DNA from: JAJFFW01 sp038534195
GTDB taxonomy: Bacteria > Pseudomonadota > Alphaproteobacteria > Caulobacterales > Parvularculaceae
Assembly (NCBI GenBank): GCA_038534195.1
Contig: JBCAXE010000017.1
Span: 5,452 to 69,451 of the forward strand
Direction of reading: 5' to 3'
DNA: 64,000 nt
Made by a program: the position numbers and the translations under genes. The notes under the pieces were generated by a model that was given only the letters and a program-made list of their open reading frames with translations, was not told the DNA's origin and did no database searches. Within the stretch, counting starts at the first letter, position 1. Each line of letters starts with the position of its first letter. Below, piece by piece: positions 26,412 through 35,801 of the stretch.

Positions 26412-27433
26412 GCGCCGCAGGACTCGCGCACGATCAAGTCGGTGGGCAATCGTTCCGACCTGATATCGGCGGCGTCCTGCGCGTTCATCAGCTTCGACAC
26501 CAACAGCCGCCCCGCTCGCGCCATATCCTGCGATATGGTGGTTAGCGAGGGTTGGCTATAGCGCGACATCAAAATGTCGTCGTAACCAACCACCGCCACA
26601 TCGTCCGGGACCCGCAAGCCGCGGCGCGTCAGCCCCCTGACGGCGCCGAGCGCAATGAGATCGCTTGACCCAAAAATAGCGTCGACCGTCGTCCCGCTAG
26701 CCACAAGCCGCTCAACCGCCTCCTCAGCGGAATCGATTTCGAAATGCACCGGCGCCACGAGGGCCGGATCGACGTCAATGCCGGCGCTCGTCAACGCTTC
26801 CACATAGCCGTCATAGCGTTGCATAATTTCCGGCGCTTCGGTGTCGCCGAGAAAGGCGATCCGCTTTCGCCCAAGCCGCAAAAGATGCGCAGTCGCCCGG
26901 TGACCGCCGCGAAAATTGTCACTGCCCACGGAGCAATAGCGCTGGCCGGAAAACTCTGCGCCCCAAACGACAAAGCGCGATTGTGTTTCCGCAAGCCTGT
27001 TGAACCGCTCATGGAGGAAACTCTGTCCCAGGAAGATCACGCCTTCAGCCCGGCTTGACGCAATGATTTCCGACAGATCGTCAAAATTGCGGGGCGCCAC
27101 GTGCGAAATGGCGAGATCGCATTCCACTTCCCGGGCCGCTTCGCCGACGCCCGCGATCAGCTCCATATAAAACGGATCGGCGAGACTGCCCGATCGCCCG
27201 AGCGGGGTTGGGATCGCGATGGCGATGGTGGCGACTGCGCCGGAGAGCATGGCGGGCATTTGCGGCCGGAACGGATAGTGGTGCTCCTTGGCGAGTTTCC
27301 AGATGCGCCGCTTGGTGGCGTCGCGGACAAGCGGGCTGTCGTTCAGCGCCCGCGAGACGGTAGCCGTTGAGACCTGCGCCATTTCGGCCAGGTCTTCGAG
27401 CCGAATGCCGCGTTTGCCGCCGCCGTCCGCCAT
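26408..27433 (-). CDS. LacI family transcriptional regulator of the maltodextrin locus
   Basis: 341 aa. The N-terminal helix-turn-helix reads RLEDLAEMAQVSTATVSRAL followed by the hinge helix segment; the C-terminal two-lobed sugar-binding domain includes GVIFLGQSF, VGSDNFRGGHRATAHLL, FGSSDLIALGAVRGL, VPDDVAVVGYDDILMSRY and SQPSLTTISQDM. It starts at the stop of the permease gene (TAATG, 1-nt overlap), so it is the second gene of a permease-regulator operon and is probably autoregulated by the operator at 29028. Position and partners match Caulobacter MalI. Effector (maltose or similar) is inferred. Confidence 0.92.
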   Translation of the reverse strand: MADGGGKRGIRLEDLAEMAQVSTATVSRALNDSPLVRDATKRRIWKLAKEHHYPFRPQMPAMLSGAVATIAIAIPTPLGRSGSLADPFYMELIAGVGEAAREVECDLAISHVAPRNFDDLSEIIASSRAEGVIFLGQSFLHERFNRLAETQSRFVVWGAEFSGQRYCSVGSDNFRGGHRATAHLLRLGRKRIAFLGDTEAPEIMQRYDGYVEALTSAGIDVDPALVAPVHFEIDSAEEAVERLVASGTTVDAIFGSSDLIALGAVRGLTRRGLRVPDDVAVVGYDDILMSRYSQPSLTTISQDMARAGRLLVSKLMNAQDAADIRSERLPTDLIVRESCGA

Positions 27434-29004
27434 TAGTGGCCTCCCGCCATCACAGGCTGGCCGCCCTCTTCGCCAAGCGACGCGCCGGCCGGGTCATGAA
27501 CGAGCATGGTCGCGGCCGCTGCAAGCGCAAGGCTGACCCCGCCCGCCGCCAGCGCATAAATCGCCTCGCCGCCAAACGCATACTGAACAAGCACGCCGAG
27601 GATACTCGCGGCGAGCAACTGCGGGATGACGATGAAGAAATTAAAGATGCCCATGTAAACGCCCATCTTGGATGACGGAAGCGCCCCGGAAAGGATGGCG
27701 TATGGCACCGAAAGCACCGACGCCCAGGCGATCCCGACGCCGATCATCGAAATCCAGAGCAATTGCGGCGCGCCGATCACCAAAAATGACGCCAACCCGG
27801 CGCCGCCGCAGAGAAGGCAGATCGCGTGGGTCGCCTTGCGGCTGAACGCCGACGCGAGGACCGGAATAACGAACGCCGCCAGCGCCGCGAAGGCGAATTG
27901 AAGGCCGCTCAAGACGCCCACCCAGTTGGCCGCGTTGTTATAAGCCTCGGAAGTGGTGTCCGTCGCGCCATAATGGAAATTCGAAACACCGGGTACGGTA
28001 TAAATCCAGAAGGCGAAGAAAGCGAACCACGAAAAGAACTGGACCACAGCCAACTGGCGCATGGTTTTCGGCATGGTGAAAAGATCGTTCATCACCTCCG
28101 AATAGGGGTTTTGCCTGCGGCCGCGTTGTTTCAGGAGCCCCGCGGTCAGCAAGAGCAGCCCCAGCGCCACGAGCCCGATGGAGACGAAATAAAGATCATT
28201 GATACTGAGCGCGCCGTCAGCGCCGGTGGAAAGTTGCGCAACGATAATCGTCCCGATCCCGCCAATGAGAAGCATCGCGCCGCCCCAGCTGAAATATCGC
28301 CTCGCCGGCGCTTCGGCTTCCATAGCGCCGGCCCCTGTAGTCCCGGTTGCTGGTTCAGCGTCGTCAAACGCGGCGAGTTCGTCCGGCGAATACTCCTTCG
28401 TTGAGAAAACCGTCCACATGACAGCGGCGAACAGAACCGCCGCGCCGATATAGAATGACAACGTCACCGACGGCGGGATCTCCCCTTCTGGCGCAGTGTT
28501 CGCGACCTGAAAGAATTCCGTCAGAATCCACGGCATGAAAGAGGCCAGCGTGCCGCCGAGACCGATAAAGAAGGTCTGCATAGCGAACCCCTTCGTACGC
28601 TGACGATGGGGCAGCATATCGCCCACAAAAGCGCGGAAAGGCTCCATGGTGACGTTGATGGAGGCGTCGAGGATCCAGAGCATGCCGGCCGCGAACCACA
28701 GGGCCGGCGCGTTCGGCATGAAGAAGAGCGCCGCCGTGGTCGCCAGCGCCCCCCAGAAGAAATAGGGCCGCCGCCGCCCGAGACGCCCCCAGGTGCGGTC
28801 CGACATGTAGCCGATCACCGGCTGCACCAGGAGCCCCGTCAGCGGCGCCGCAATCCAGAGGATAGCGATGTCCTCGACATTGGCGCCGAGCGTCTGGAAG
28901 ATGCGGCTGACATTGGCATTCTGAAGGGCGAAGGCGATCTGAATGCCGAAGAAGCCAAAACACATGTTCCAGATTTGCCAGAACGACAGCGATGGTTTGC
29001 GCAT
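27433..29004 (-). CDS. MFS sugar permease (SLC45/GPH-like, MalY-type)
   Basis: 523 aa with about twelve membrane helices. The N-terminus FWQIWNMCFGFFGIQIAFAL and QPVIGYMSDRTWGRLGRRRP with PYFFWGA are typical of the SLC45-like sucrose/maltose:H+ symporters. The large central loop (about residues 205-240) is Ala/Glu-rich. It is co-transcribed with the LacI gene and faces an operator at 29028-29041. By analogy with Caulobacter MalY it moves maltose or short maltodextrins across the inner membrane; glucose or sucrose cannot be excluded. Confidence 0.85.
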   Translation of the reverse strand: MRKPSLSFWQIWNMCFGFFGIQIAFALQNANVSRIFQTLGANVEDIAILWIAAPLTGLLVQPVIGYMSDRTWGRLGRRRPYFFWGALATTAALFFMPNAPALWFAAGMLWILDASINVTMEPFRAFVGDMLPHRQRTKGFAMQTFFIGLGGTLASFMPWILTEFFQVANTAPEGEIPPSVTLSFYIGAAVLFAAVMWTVFSTKEYSPDELAAFDDAEPATGTTGAGAMEAEAPARRYFSWGGAMLLIGGIGTIIVAQLSTGADGALSINDLYFVSIGLVALGLLLLTAGLLKQRGRRQNPYSEVMNDLFTMPKTMRQLAVVQFFSWFAFFAFWIYTVPGVSNFHYGATDTTSEAYNNAANWVGVLSGLQFAFAALAAFVIPVLASAFSRKATHAICLLCGGAGLASFLVIGAPQLLWISMIGVGIAWASVLSVPYAILSGALPSSKMGVYMGIFNFFIVIPQLLAASILGVLVQYAFGGEAIYALAAGGVSLALAAAATMLVHDPAGASLGEEGGQPVMAGGH

Positions 29005-29027
29005 GAGGGACCCTCCCCGGGCGATAA

Positions 29028-29041
29028 TGTAATTTTTTGCA
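29028..29041. promoter_or_regulatory. Candidate LacI-family operator before the permease-regulator operon
   Basis: TGTAA-TTTT-TTGCA, nearly identical to the site at 22796, lies 24-37 nt upstream of the permease start. The rest of the 322-nt gap to the next gene (29005-29326) contains an inverted repeat TCACCG/CGGTGA near 29218-29234 and a palindrome listed separately, otherwise nothing recognisable. Confidence 0.6.
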
Positions 29042-29295
29042 AACTATTCAATATGCTGGGGAGTTTGTCGAGGGCCGAAGGGGTGATTTTCGCAGTCCTT
29101 CAAAGAATCTGGCGTGAAGCTGTTCATTTAAGACGTAAATTCAAAACGTAGAGAATTGGTCATGTCCGCTTTGCGTGTTCGGTGCATGATCGTCGGGTTT
29201 TGCAAAAAATGGTAATTTCACCGCCCGCCGGTGAGACTGTCAGCAGTGAAGCGCTGCGCCGGCGGCGATTTTCCCCGGCGAGCTTTTACTATATC

Positions 29296-29311
29296 ACAAA
29301 AATTCTTTTGT
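29296..29311. promoter_or_regulatory. Palindrome just before the nucleotidyltransferase-like gene
   Basis: ACAAAA-ATTC-TTTTGT is a perfect 6-4-6 inverted repeat ending 15 nt before the ATG at 29327, in unusually A/T-rich DNA for this window (ACTATA and AGTATAA flank it). Such a position suits an operator overlapping the promoter, or an mRNA hairpin over the ribosome site. Confidence 0.45.
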
Positions 29312-29326
29312 AGTATAACTCGCCAA

Positions 29327-30346
29327 ATGAAACCAATCCCGCTCACCGTACAAACGCTCTATCAGGATCTCCTACAAGCCCATCTCGATCGCCCGCCTGA
29401 AGAAATGGCGGGGTCGCCCCACTTGCGTACGATTGGCGGCAAAGCCTTTTGGTATGTCTCTGTGCGCGGTCCGGGCGGCGCGCACCGCCAACGGTTCATC
29501 GGTCCCGACGACGAAAAGACGCGCACACGGATCGAACGCTGGAAATCAGTGCGCGACGATGCGCGCGCCTTCCGCGCCAGCGCTTCTCAAAAAGCCGGCG
29601 CACTGCGCGCCGCCCGTCTTCCAGCGCTCGATATGACGACAGGCAAAGTATTGCGGGCCTTCGCCCAAGCCGGCGCCTTTCGGCTTGGCGGCGTATTGGT
29701 CGGAACACACGCCTTCCGGCTTTATGACTTTGAACTCGGAGCGCGCATCTCGTCGAACGCCACAGCCATCACCGGCGATATTGATGTCGCCTCTTTTGAA
29801 AAACTCTCGGTCTCTGTTGACGATTATACCAGTCCCGAACTGACCGAAATATTGTCGATATTAGGTTTGTCGCCAGTCGGATCGTTAGACTTAAAAAAGC
29901 CGACGCGATGGCGCATGATTGACAGCGATTTCGTCGTCGACTTTCTGGCGCCCTCATTTGATGAAACAGAAGGGCCGCAAAAACTGGAAGCCTTCGGCGT
30001 ATGGGCGCAGGGCCTTCACTTCCTCAATTTTCTAATTCGCGATCCGATCCCCGCCGTCGGCCTTTACAGAGAAGGGGTCTTGCTTCAAATCCCGCGACCG
30101 GAACGGTATGCCGTTCACAAACTAATCGTGGCGGCGCGGCGCGCCGGGCCGAACCGTGCGAAAGCGGAAAAAGACCTGGAGCAAGCGCGCGCCCTGATCG
30201 CGGCTCTGAGCGAATCACGCCCGAGCGACCTAATCATTGCATTTGACGATGCGAATAGCCGGGGAAAGGCCTGGCGCGACGCCATTGAGACATCGCTTAA
30301 GCGCGCGCCAGATGTTCGCACCATGCTCGAGGCACTTAACGACTAG
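29327..30346 (+). CDS. Nucleotidyltransferase-like protein (COG5397 / GSU2403 type)
   Basis: 339 aa. The start at 29327 gives MKPIPLTVQTLYQDLLQAHL; the frame is open 32 codons upstream across the palindrome. The N-terminal GSPHLRTIGGKAFWYVS-type segment (a GG-K/R-x-Y/F-W-Y motif), GRISGDIDVAS-like ITGDIDVASFEKL (a G-D-x-D pair) and DFVVDFLAP are what I associate with the GSU2403/COG5397 nucleotidyltransferase-fold proteins; the two acidic pairs would bind metal. Next come a helical region and a Lys/Arg-rich end. No partner gene is adjacent and its biology is unknown. It stands alone between the sugar locus and prfB. Confidence 0.6.
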   Translation: MKPIPLTVQTLYQDLLQAHLDRPPEEMAGSPHLRTIGGKAFWYVSVRGPGGAHRQRFIGPDDEKTRTRIERWKSVRDDARAFRASASQKAGALRAARLPALDMTTGKVLRAFAQAGAFRLGGVLVGTHAFRLYDFELGARISSNATAITGDIDVASFEKLSVSVDDYTSPELTEILSILGLSPVGSLDLKKPTRWRMIDSDFVVDFLAPSFDETEGPQKLEAFGVWAQGLHFLNFLIRDPIPAVGLYREGVLLQIPRPERYAVHKLIVAARRAGPNRAKAEKDLEQARALIAALSESRPSDLIIAFDDANSRGKAWRDAIETSLKRAPDVRTMLEALND

Positions 30347-30394
30347 TGGCGGCGAACACCGGAGCCAACAAAGGTGTGATTCCGGCGCCGCACC

Positions 30395-31499
30395 CTATTT
30401 TCCCGCAACCCGTTGCGCCAGCGCCGCGGTCATGAACGCATCTAAATCGCCGTCGAGGACATTGTCCGGGCTCGGATTTTCGATCTGCGTGCGCAGGTCC
30501 TTCACCATCTGGTAGGGTTGAAGCACGTAGGAGCGGATCTGATGGCCCCAGCCGATATCGGTCTTGCTCGCGGCTTCAGCCTGAGCGGCCTCTTCGCGCT
30601 TTTGCAGCTCCACTTCGTAAAGCCGCGCGCGCAGCATATCCCAGGCGGTGGCGCGGTTCTTATGTTGCGAGCGTTGGTTCTGACATTGCACCACAATCCC
30701 CGACGGCTCGTGGGTGATGCGCACGGCGCTGTCGGTGGTGTTCACATGCTGGCCGCCGGCGCCCGATGCGCGGAATGTGTCGATGCGGCAATCGCTTTCG
30801 TTGATCTCGATATCGATCGTGTCGTCGATCACCGGATAGACCCAGACCGAAGCGAAAGACGTGTGGCGTTTGGCGTTTGAGTCAAACGGCGAAATCCGCA
30901 CCAGCCGATGCACGCCCGACTCCGTCTTGAGCCAGCCGTAGGCGTTTAACCCCTTCACCAGAATAGTTGCGGACTTGATGCCAACCTCGTCGCCGGGCTG
31001 CTCCTCGATCACTTCGGTCTTGAAGCCCGCCTTTTGGGCCCAGCGCAAATACATGCGCAAGAGCATGGAGGCCCAATCATTAGCCTCGGTGCCGCCGGCG
31101 CCAGGATGAACCTCGATGAAGCAGTCGTTCTTGTCAGCCTCGCCCGAGAGAAGCGCCTCGCTTTCCGCCTTCGCTGCCTTCTTGGCGAGTGCGGCGAGCA
31201 TCGCCTGAGCCTCGTCAAGGGAGGCCTCGTCGCCCTCCTCTTCCGCCATCTCTGCGAGCGCGAGCGTGTCTTCGAGGTCCGCAGTGAACGCGCCGACGGC
31301 GTTGATCTGGCTTTCGAGACTTGTTCGCTCCTGCATCAGCTTTTGCGCCGCGTCCGGATTGTCCCAGAGGGTCGGGTCTTCTGCTTTTTCGTTTAATTCG
31401 CGCAGTCGGTCGTTGGCGACATCCCAGTCAAAGACGCCTCCTCAGCAGTTCGATCGACTGCTTGATTTCGCCGGCGACGGTTTCAAATTCAGCGCGCAT
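30395..31499 (-). CDS. prfB: Peptide chain release factor 2, made by +1 programmed frameshift
   Basis: RF2 releases the peptide at UGA and UAA. The first 23 codons (ATG at 31499, MRAEFETVAGEIKQS...) end in CTT followed by an in-frame TGA at 31430-31428; skipping the T continues as DWDVANDRLRELNEKAEDPT into the long frame, giving about 367 aa, the normal RF2 length. In the body, SPF (the UGA-specific recognition motif, RISPFDSNAK) and GAGGQHVNTT (the GGQ peptidyl-hydrolysis motif) are intact. Without the frameshift a simple gene caller would start at 31336 and miss ~54 residues. It is autoregulated: low RF2 favours the shift. Confidence 0.96.
31428..31442 (-). promoter_or_regulatory. prfB: prfB +1 frameshift site
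   Basis: On the minus strand AGGAGG-CGT-CTT-TGA-C: an internal Shine-Dalgarno (31442-31437) three nucleotides before the CTT slip codon and a UGA stop followed by C, the same layout and spacing as the E. coli prfB recoding signal. The T at 31430 is the base skipped. Confidence 0.95.
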
Positions 31500-31624
31500 G
31501 AAGGCGGCTCCGTTTAGTCTATCGTAAAGCGCGCACATTGGATGCGCGCGATTTCACTATAGGTCTTCAAATGAAAATCGATTCGGCGCAAGCCCCGCGG
31601 CGATCAAATTGAGCGCGGGCTGAA

Positions 31625-34273
31625 TTAAAAGAGACCTTCCAGCTCTTCTTCCGGCTCTTCAGGCGTAACGGACGGCGCCGCGCTCAAAGGATCGAGCGAG
31701 AAAACGTCATCCGTCAACGATCCGGCGGCGAGCACGTCTTCGGCTTTAAACGCCTCGAGGATTACATTTCCGTCGCCGGGTCCGGCCGGCTTTCCGGTCT
31801 TGGCGTTGACGCGCACCAGGCGAATGCCGGACGGGACGCGGAACGGAATGGCGGGCTCTTCCTTCAGCGCGTCCGCCATGAACTCGGCGAAGATCGGCGC
31901 CGCGACCGTGCCGCCCGCCTCGCCGCGGCCAAGCGATTGCGGCAGGTCGAAACCCACATAGACCCCGGCCGCAAGATCGGGCGAGAAGCCAACGAACCAC
32001 GCGTCTTTATAGTCGTTTGTGGTGCCGGTTTTGCCGGCGATCGGATGGTCGATCACTTTGCGCACCGCCGAGCCGGTGCCGCGCTGGACGACGCCCTGCA
32101 GCATCGAGACCATCTGATAGGCCGTACGCGGATCGACAATTTGTTCGCGCAGGTCGGCGAGCTGCGGTTCCGGTTGATCGGTCCAGCCGGGCGTATTGCA
32201 GGTCTGACAGACGCGCTTGTCATGCTTGTAGATCGTCTTGCCGTTGCGATCCTGCACCCGGTCGATGATGAACGGCGTCGTTTCCTTGCCGCCATTGACG
32301 AAAGTCGCGTAAGCGGCGGTGATGCGGTCGAGCGTCGTCTCGCCTGAACCGAGGGAGATCGCCAACTCGCGCGGCAGAGTATCGGAGAGATTAAAGCGCT
32401 CCACATAATCCATGATGCGGCCGATGCCGAGATCCTGCGCGAGGCGCGCGGTCATGGTGTTGCGCGACTTTTCAATCCCGTGACGCAGCGTTGACTCCCC
32501 GCCATAGCGGCCTTCCACATAATTGCCGGGCTTGTACCAACTGTCTTCGCCAGGCGCGACGAAGGGCGCATCAAGCACGATCGAGGCTGGCGTGTAGCCG
32601 CTGTCGAGCGCAACGGAATAAACGAACGGCTTGAAGGTCGAGCCCGGTTGGCGGCGCGCCTGGAGCGCGCGGTTGAATTCCGACATCTGGAATGAAAACC
32701 CGCCGACCATGGCGAGCACCCGCCCCGTATGCGGATCAATCGCCACAAGGCCGCCATTTACCGCAGGCGCCTGGCGCAAATGGTAGACGCCGTCTACGGC
32801 GCTCGCCTCAACAAAAATGATATCGCCCTCGGACAAGACATCGCTCGCCGCGGAGATTTCATCTTTCAATTCGTCTACGGACTCATAGGCGCGCGCCCAA
32901 ACGAGATTTTCGAGCGGGATCGCGCCTTCGCTTCCGTCTTCAAAGCCGACTTTCGCTTCCGACTTGCTTGCGGAGAGCACCACCGCCGTGCGCCAGGGCG
33001 AGAGGTCGTCGGCCACTTTGCGCACGTCGGCGAGTTCTTTCAGTTTCGCCGCAAAGGTTTCGGCCCAATCGTCGCCGAGCGAAATCTGGTCGATCGCGCC
33101 GCGCCATCCGTGGCGCTGGTCATATTCGACGAGCCATTTGCGTAACGCGTTGCCGGCGGCGCGCTGCAGGGACGGGTTCACCGTCGTCCTCACCGCAAGG
33201 CCGCCGTCATAGAGCGCTTCGACGCCGTAAAGCGCGGCGGTCTGCTTACGGACTTCTTCAGCAAAATATTCCGACGCCCAGTCGCGCGCGCCAAGCGGCG
33301 GCGCGATTTCTGCGCCAAGGTCGGCGTCCTGCGCGGTCTTCGCCTCTTCCGGCGTCAGGTGACCGTCGTCGCGCAGCCGCCCGATCACCCAGTTGCGGCG
33401 TTCGATCGCGCGATCGCGATTGCGCACAGGGTGATAATTGCTGGGTCCTTTCGGGATCGCCGCGAGATAGGCCGCTTCGTGCACGTCCAATTCATCCAGC
33501 GATTTGTCGAAATAGTTGAGCGCCGCCGCCGCCACGCCATAGGAGCGGTTGCCGAGGTAAATCTCGTTTAAATAAAGCTCGAGAATCTGGTCCTTGGTGA
33601 ACGCTTTTTCGATCCGGCGCGTCACCAGCCATTCTTTCAGCTTGCGGTCGAGCCGTTGTTCACTGGACAGAAGAAAGACCTTCGCCACTTGCTGCGTGAT
33701 GGTCGAGCCGCCTTCAAGCCGGCGCCCCTGCGCAATGTTGCTCACATTAGAGATTTGCGCGCGCACAACGCCCTTCACGTCGAGGCCACTGTGATTGTAG
33801 AAATTCTTGTCTTCCGCCGAGACGAATGCGTTCTTCACACGCGACGGAATGACGTCGATGGGCACGAACAGCCGCCGTTCGCGCGCGAATTCCGCGACCA
33901 ACGTGCCGTCGCCTGCGTAGACGCGCGTCGTTACCGGCGGCTCATAGTCGGCCAGCACTTCATAATCAGGCAAGTCGGCGGCCAGGCGATTGAGATAGAG
34001 CCCGGAAAACGCCATGGCGCCCACAAGACCGAGAATGCCGACCGCGACCACGAGCCCGGCGCCCTCGATCGCCAGTCCCAAAAAGCCTCCGCCTGAGGAT
34101 TTTTTGACTGGCGGCTCGGCGTAGGCGGGCGGGCGTTCAGGCGCGGCCAACGGCGCGGCGCTCGTCCGTTCGGGTGCTTTCGGCGCTGCGACAGGCGCAT
34201 CGGACGCCGCCTTTTGAGCAGGCTTGGGCGCTGGTTTGGGCGTTGGCGGCGTTTTGGTCGGATCGTCGGCCAT
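31625..34273 (-). CDS. mrcA: Penicillin-binding protein 1A (bifunctional transglycosylase/transpeptidase)
   Basis: Polymerises and cross-links peptidoglycan. From the ATG at 34273 (882 aa; an upstream in-frame TTG is less likely): a cytoplasmic Pro/Ala-rich N-terminus, one membrane helix (GLAIEGAGLVVAVGILGLVG), a GT51 domain with SAEDKNFYNHSGLD and GGSTITQQVAK, an OB-like insertion and a transpeptidase domain with SxxK (GSTFKPF), SRN (EKSRNTM) and KTG (AGKTGTTNDYKDAWF). The C-terminal tail is acidic, ending EEPEEELEGLF. The amidase gene lies 130 nt upstream on the same strand, a common cell-wall pairing in alphaproteobacteria. Confidence 0.95.
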   Translation of the reverse strand: MADDPTKTPPTPKPAPKPAQKAASDAPVAAPKAPERTSAAPLAAPERPPAYAEPPVKKSSGGGFLGLAIEGAGLVVAVGILGLVGAMAFSGLYLNRLAADLPDYEVLADYEPPVTTRVYAGDGTLVAEFARERRLFVPIDVIPSRVKNAFVSAEDKNFYNHSGLDVKGVVRAQISNVSNIAQGRRLEGGSTITQQVAKVFLLSSEQRLDRKLKEWLVTRRIEKAFTKDQILELYLNEIYLGNRSYGVAAAALNYFDKSLDELDVHEAAYLAAIPKGPSNYHPVRNRDRAIERRNWVIGRLRDDGHLTPEEAKTAQDADLGAEIAPPLGARDWASEYFAEEVRKQTAALYGVEALYDGGLAVRTTVNPSLQRAAGNALRKWLVEYDQRHGWRGAIDQISLGDDWAETFAAKLKELADVRKVADDLSPWRTAVVLSASKSEAKVGFEDGSEGAIPLENLVWARAYESVDELKDEISAASDVLSEGDIIFVEASAVDGVYHLRQAPAVNGGLVAIDPHTGRVLAMVGGFSFQMSEFNRALQARRQPGSTFKPFVYSVALDSGYTPASIVLDAPFVAPGEDSWYKPGNYVEGRYGGESTLRHGIEKSRNTMTARLAQDLGIGRIMDYVERFNLSDTLPRELAISLGSGETTLDRITAAYATFVNGGKETTPFIIDRVQDRNGKTIYKHDKRVCQTCNTPGWTDQPEPQLADLREQIVDPRTAYQMVSMLQGVVQRGTGSAVRKVIDHPIAGKTGTTNDYKDAWFVGFSPDLAAGVYVGFDLPQSLGRGEAGGTVAAPIFAEFMADALKEEPAIPFRVPSGIRLVRVNAKTGKPAGPGDGNVILEAFKAEDVLAAGSLTDDVFSLDPLSAAPSVTPEEPEEELEGLF

Positions 34274-34404
34274 AGTCTCACTCTTCAAACAGATCGCACC
34301 TAACGGCGCGTTTCTTTAGTAGCGCAATTCTGTGGAAGCGGCGAGACGAATTGAAGGCGATTTGGCGTCGCGGGCGCGCTGAATCCCTGAATAAATGCTT
34401 AGAT

Positions 34405-35724
34405 TCAGCCCGCCTGTCGCGGTTCGGCAACGCTCGCCTCCGCCGCTTTCGCCTTTTCGTCAAAATATTGATCGATGGACGCCGCGACGGCTCTCATCGT
34501 TTTTTCCCGCCACTTTTTCGAATTCAGGTTCGCCTCGTCCTTTTCGTTGGAAATAAAGGCAAGCTCCAACAGGACCGCCGGCACGTCTGGCGCCAGAAGC
34601 ACCCGCAGGTCTTTCTTCCTCAGCGAGTTTTTGAGCATCGGCGTCACGCCTTCCAGATTATTCGCCAGCATCGCCGCAAATTTCTGAGAGCTGGTGAGCG
34701 TCGCGGTTTGTGCGACGTCATAAAGAATGCCGCCAAGGCCCGGATCAACCTCGCTCATTTTCAGATCGTAGACCTGAAAATCATCCTGAGTGAGAGCCTC
34801 TTCCGCCGACCGCTCCTTGCCCTCTTCCGAAAGCGTATAGACCGACCCGCCGCGCACTTCTTTATCGTCGAGGGCGTCCGCATGTACGGAAATGAACAGA
34901 TCAGGTTTCGCCTTCAGCGCCGCCTCGTAGCGTTGTTTGGCGCCAAGGCGCGTGTCGTCAGCGCGGGTCAGAATGATTTTGTATCGGCCTTTGGCTTTCA
35001 GCATGTCGGCTAGCGCCAGTGAGGCTGCGAGCGTGACCGTCTTTTCGCGCGTGCCGTTCTGGCCCTCAGCGCCCGGGTCGCCGCCGCCATGGCCGGGGTC
35101 GATAACGATTGTCGGCCAGTCGGCGCCCGCAAGGCGCGGCGCAGGCCGCTTCGGCTCCGGCGTTTCAATGGCTGGCGCGGCGGCCGGCGCAGCGACGGGT
35201 GCGCGCTCCGGCGCAGCATTCGCCTCAATAACAGCGGTTATGTCTTTGTATTTCTTCGGCAAGCTCGCGATCAGTTCGCCCTTTGGCGCGGAGTGCAGAT
35301 CGATCACGAGGCGATGATGGGCGACGTCCCCGCGCGGGTCCAATACGAAGGCTTTGTCCAGTTTGGCGGTCCGACCCAAAGCGAACGTCAATGTGGTGGC
35401 GCCGCCTGCGGGCTCTAATCTGTATGACGCCACATGCCCTTTACCGGCCGCGCCTTTCACACGGGCTGTCGGCGTAACGTCTTTAAGAGTGACGATTAGG
35501 CTGCCGGCGCCGGCGCTATCCCCAGCGAGGTCGTAATCCGCCGCGCCGCTGATATCGAGAACGATGCGGGTTTTGTCCGCCGACGTGATCCCGAAACGCA
35601 CATCAAGGAGCGTCGCGGCCGAGGCTGCGCCGGTCAGCGCCGCCAACACCGTCAAAAGAATCGCCAAGGCCCGGCCAACTGAGGCCGCCGCCAGCCGATA
35701 TCGCAACAAAAAGCTCATAAGCAT
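34405..35724 (-). CDS. amiC: N-acetylmuramoyl-L-alanine amidase (AmiC-like, AMIN + Amidase_3)
   Basis: 439 aa. Signal sequence (ALAILLTVLAALTGAASAAT), an AMIN domain (~residues 38-150, VRFGITSADKTRIVLDISG) that localises to septal peptidoglycan, an Ala/Pro linker, then Amidase_3 with zinc-site motifs TIVIDPGHGGGDPGAEG, the Glu of TREKTV and VHADA, and the catalytic Glu in VLLELAFISNEKD. Cleaves the amide between MurNAc and the stem peptide to separate daughter cells. A second ATG at 35718 is possible. A perfect CtrA-type box sits 78-93 nt upstream, suggesting cell-cycle control. Confidence 0.93.
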   Translation of the reverse strand: MLMSFLLRYRLAAASVGRALAILLTVLAALTGAASAATLLDVRFGITSADKTRIVLDISGAADYDLAGDSAGAGSLIVTLKDVTPTARVKGAAGKGHVASYRLEPAGGATTLTFALGRTAKLDKAFVLDPRGDVAHHRLVIDLHSAPKGELIASLPKKYKDITAVIEANAAPERAPVAAPAAAPAIETPEPKRPAPRLAGADWPTIVIDPGHGGGDPGAEGQNGTREKTVTLAASLALADMLKAKGRYKIILTRADDTRLGAKQRYEAALKAKPDLFISVHADALDDKEVRGGSVYTLSEEGKERSAEEALTQDDFQVYDLKMSEVDPGLGGILYDVAQTATLTSSQKFAAMLANNLEGVTPMLKNSLRKKDLRVLLAPDVPAVLLELAFISNEKDEANLNSKKWREKTMRAVAASIDQYFDEKAKAAEASVAEPRQAG

Positions 35725-35801
35725 TTGTTAAACAATGGGTTGTCCGTATTCACCGAAGCCGTCTCAAAACCCAAAAGACGCCGCATCCTTTTCACTTACC
35801 G

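Noticed and set aside
29196..29217. Another LacI-like site (TGCAAAAAATGGTA) before the nucleotidyltransferase-like gene
   Set aside because: The right half matches TTGCA at only three of five positions; it may be chance A/T-rich sequence.
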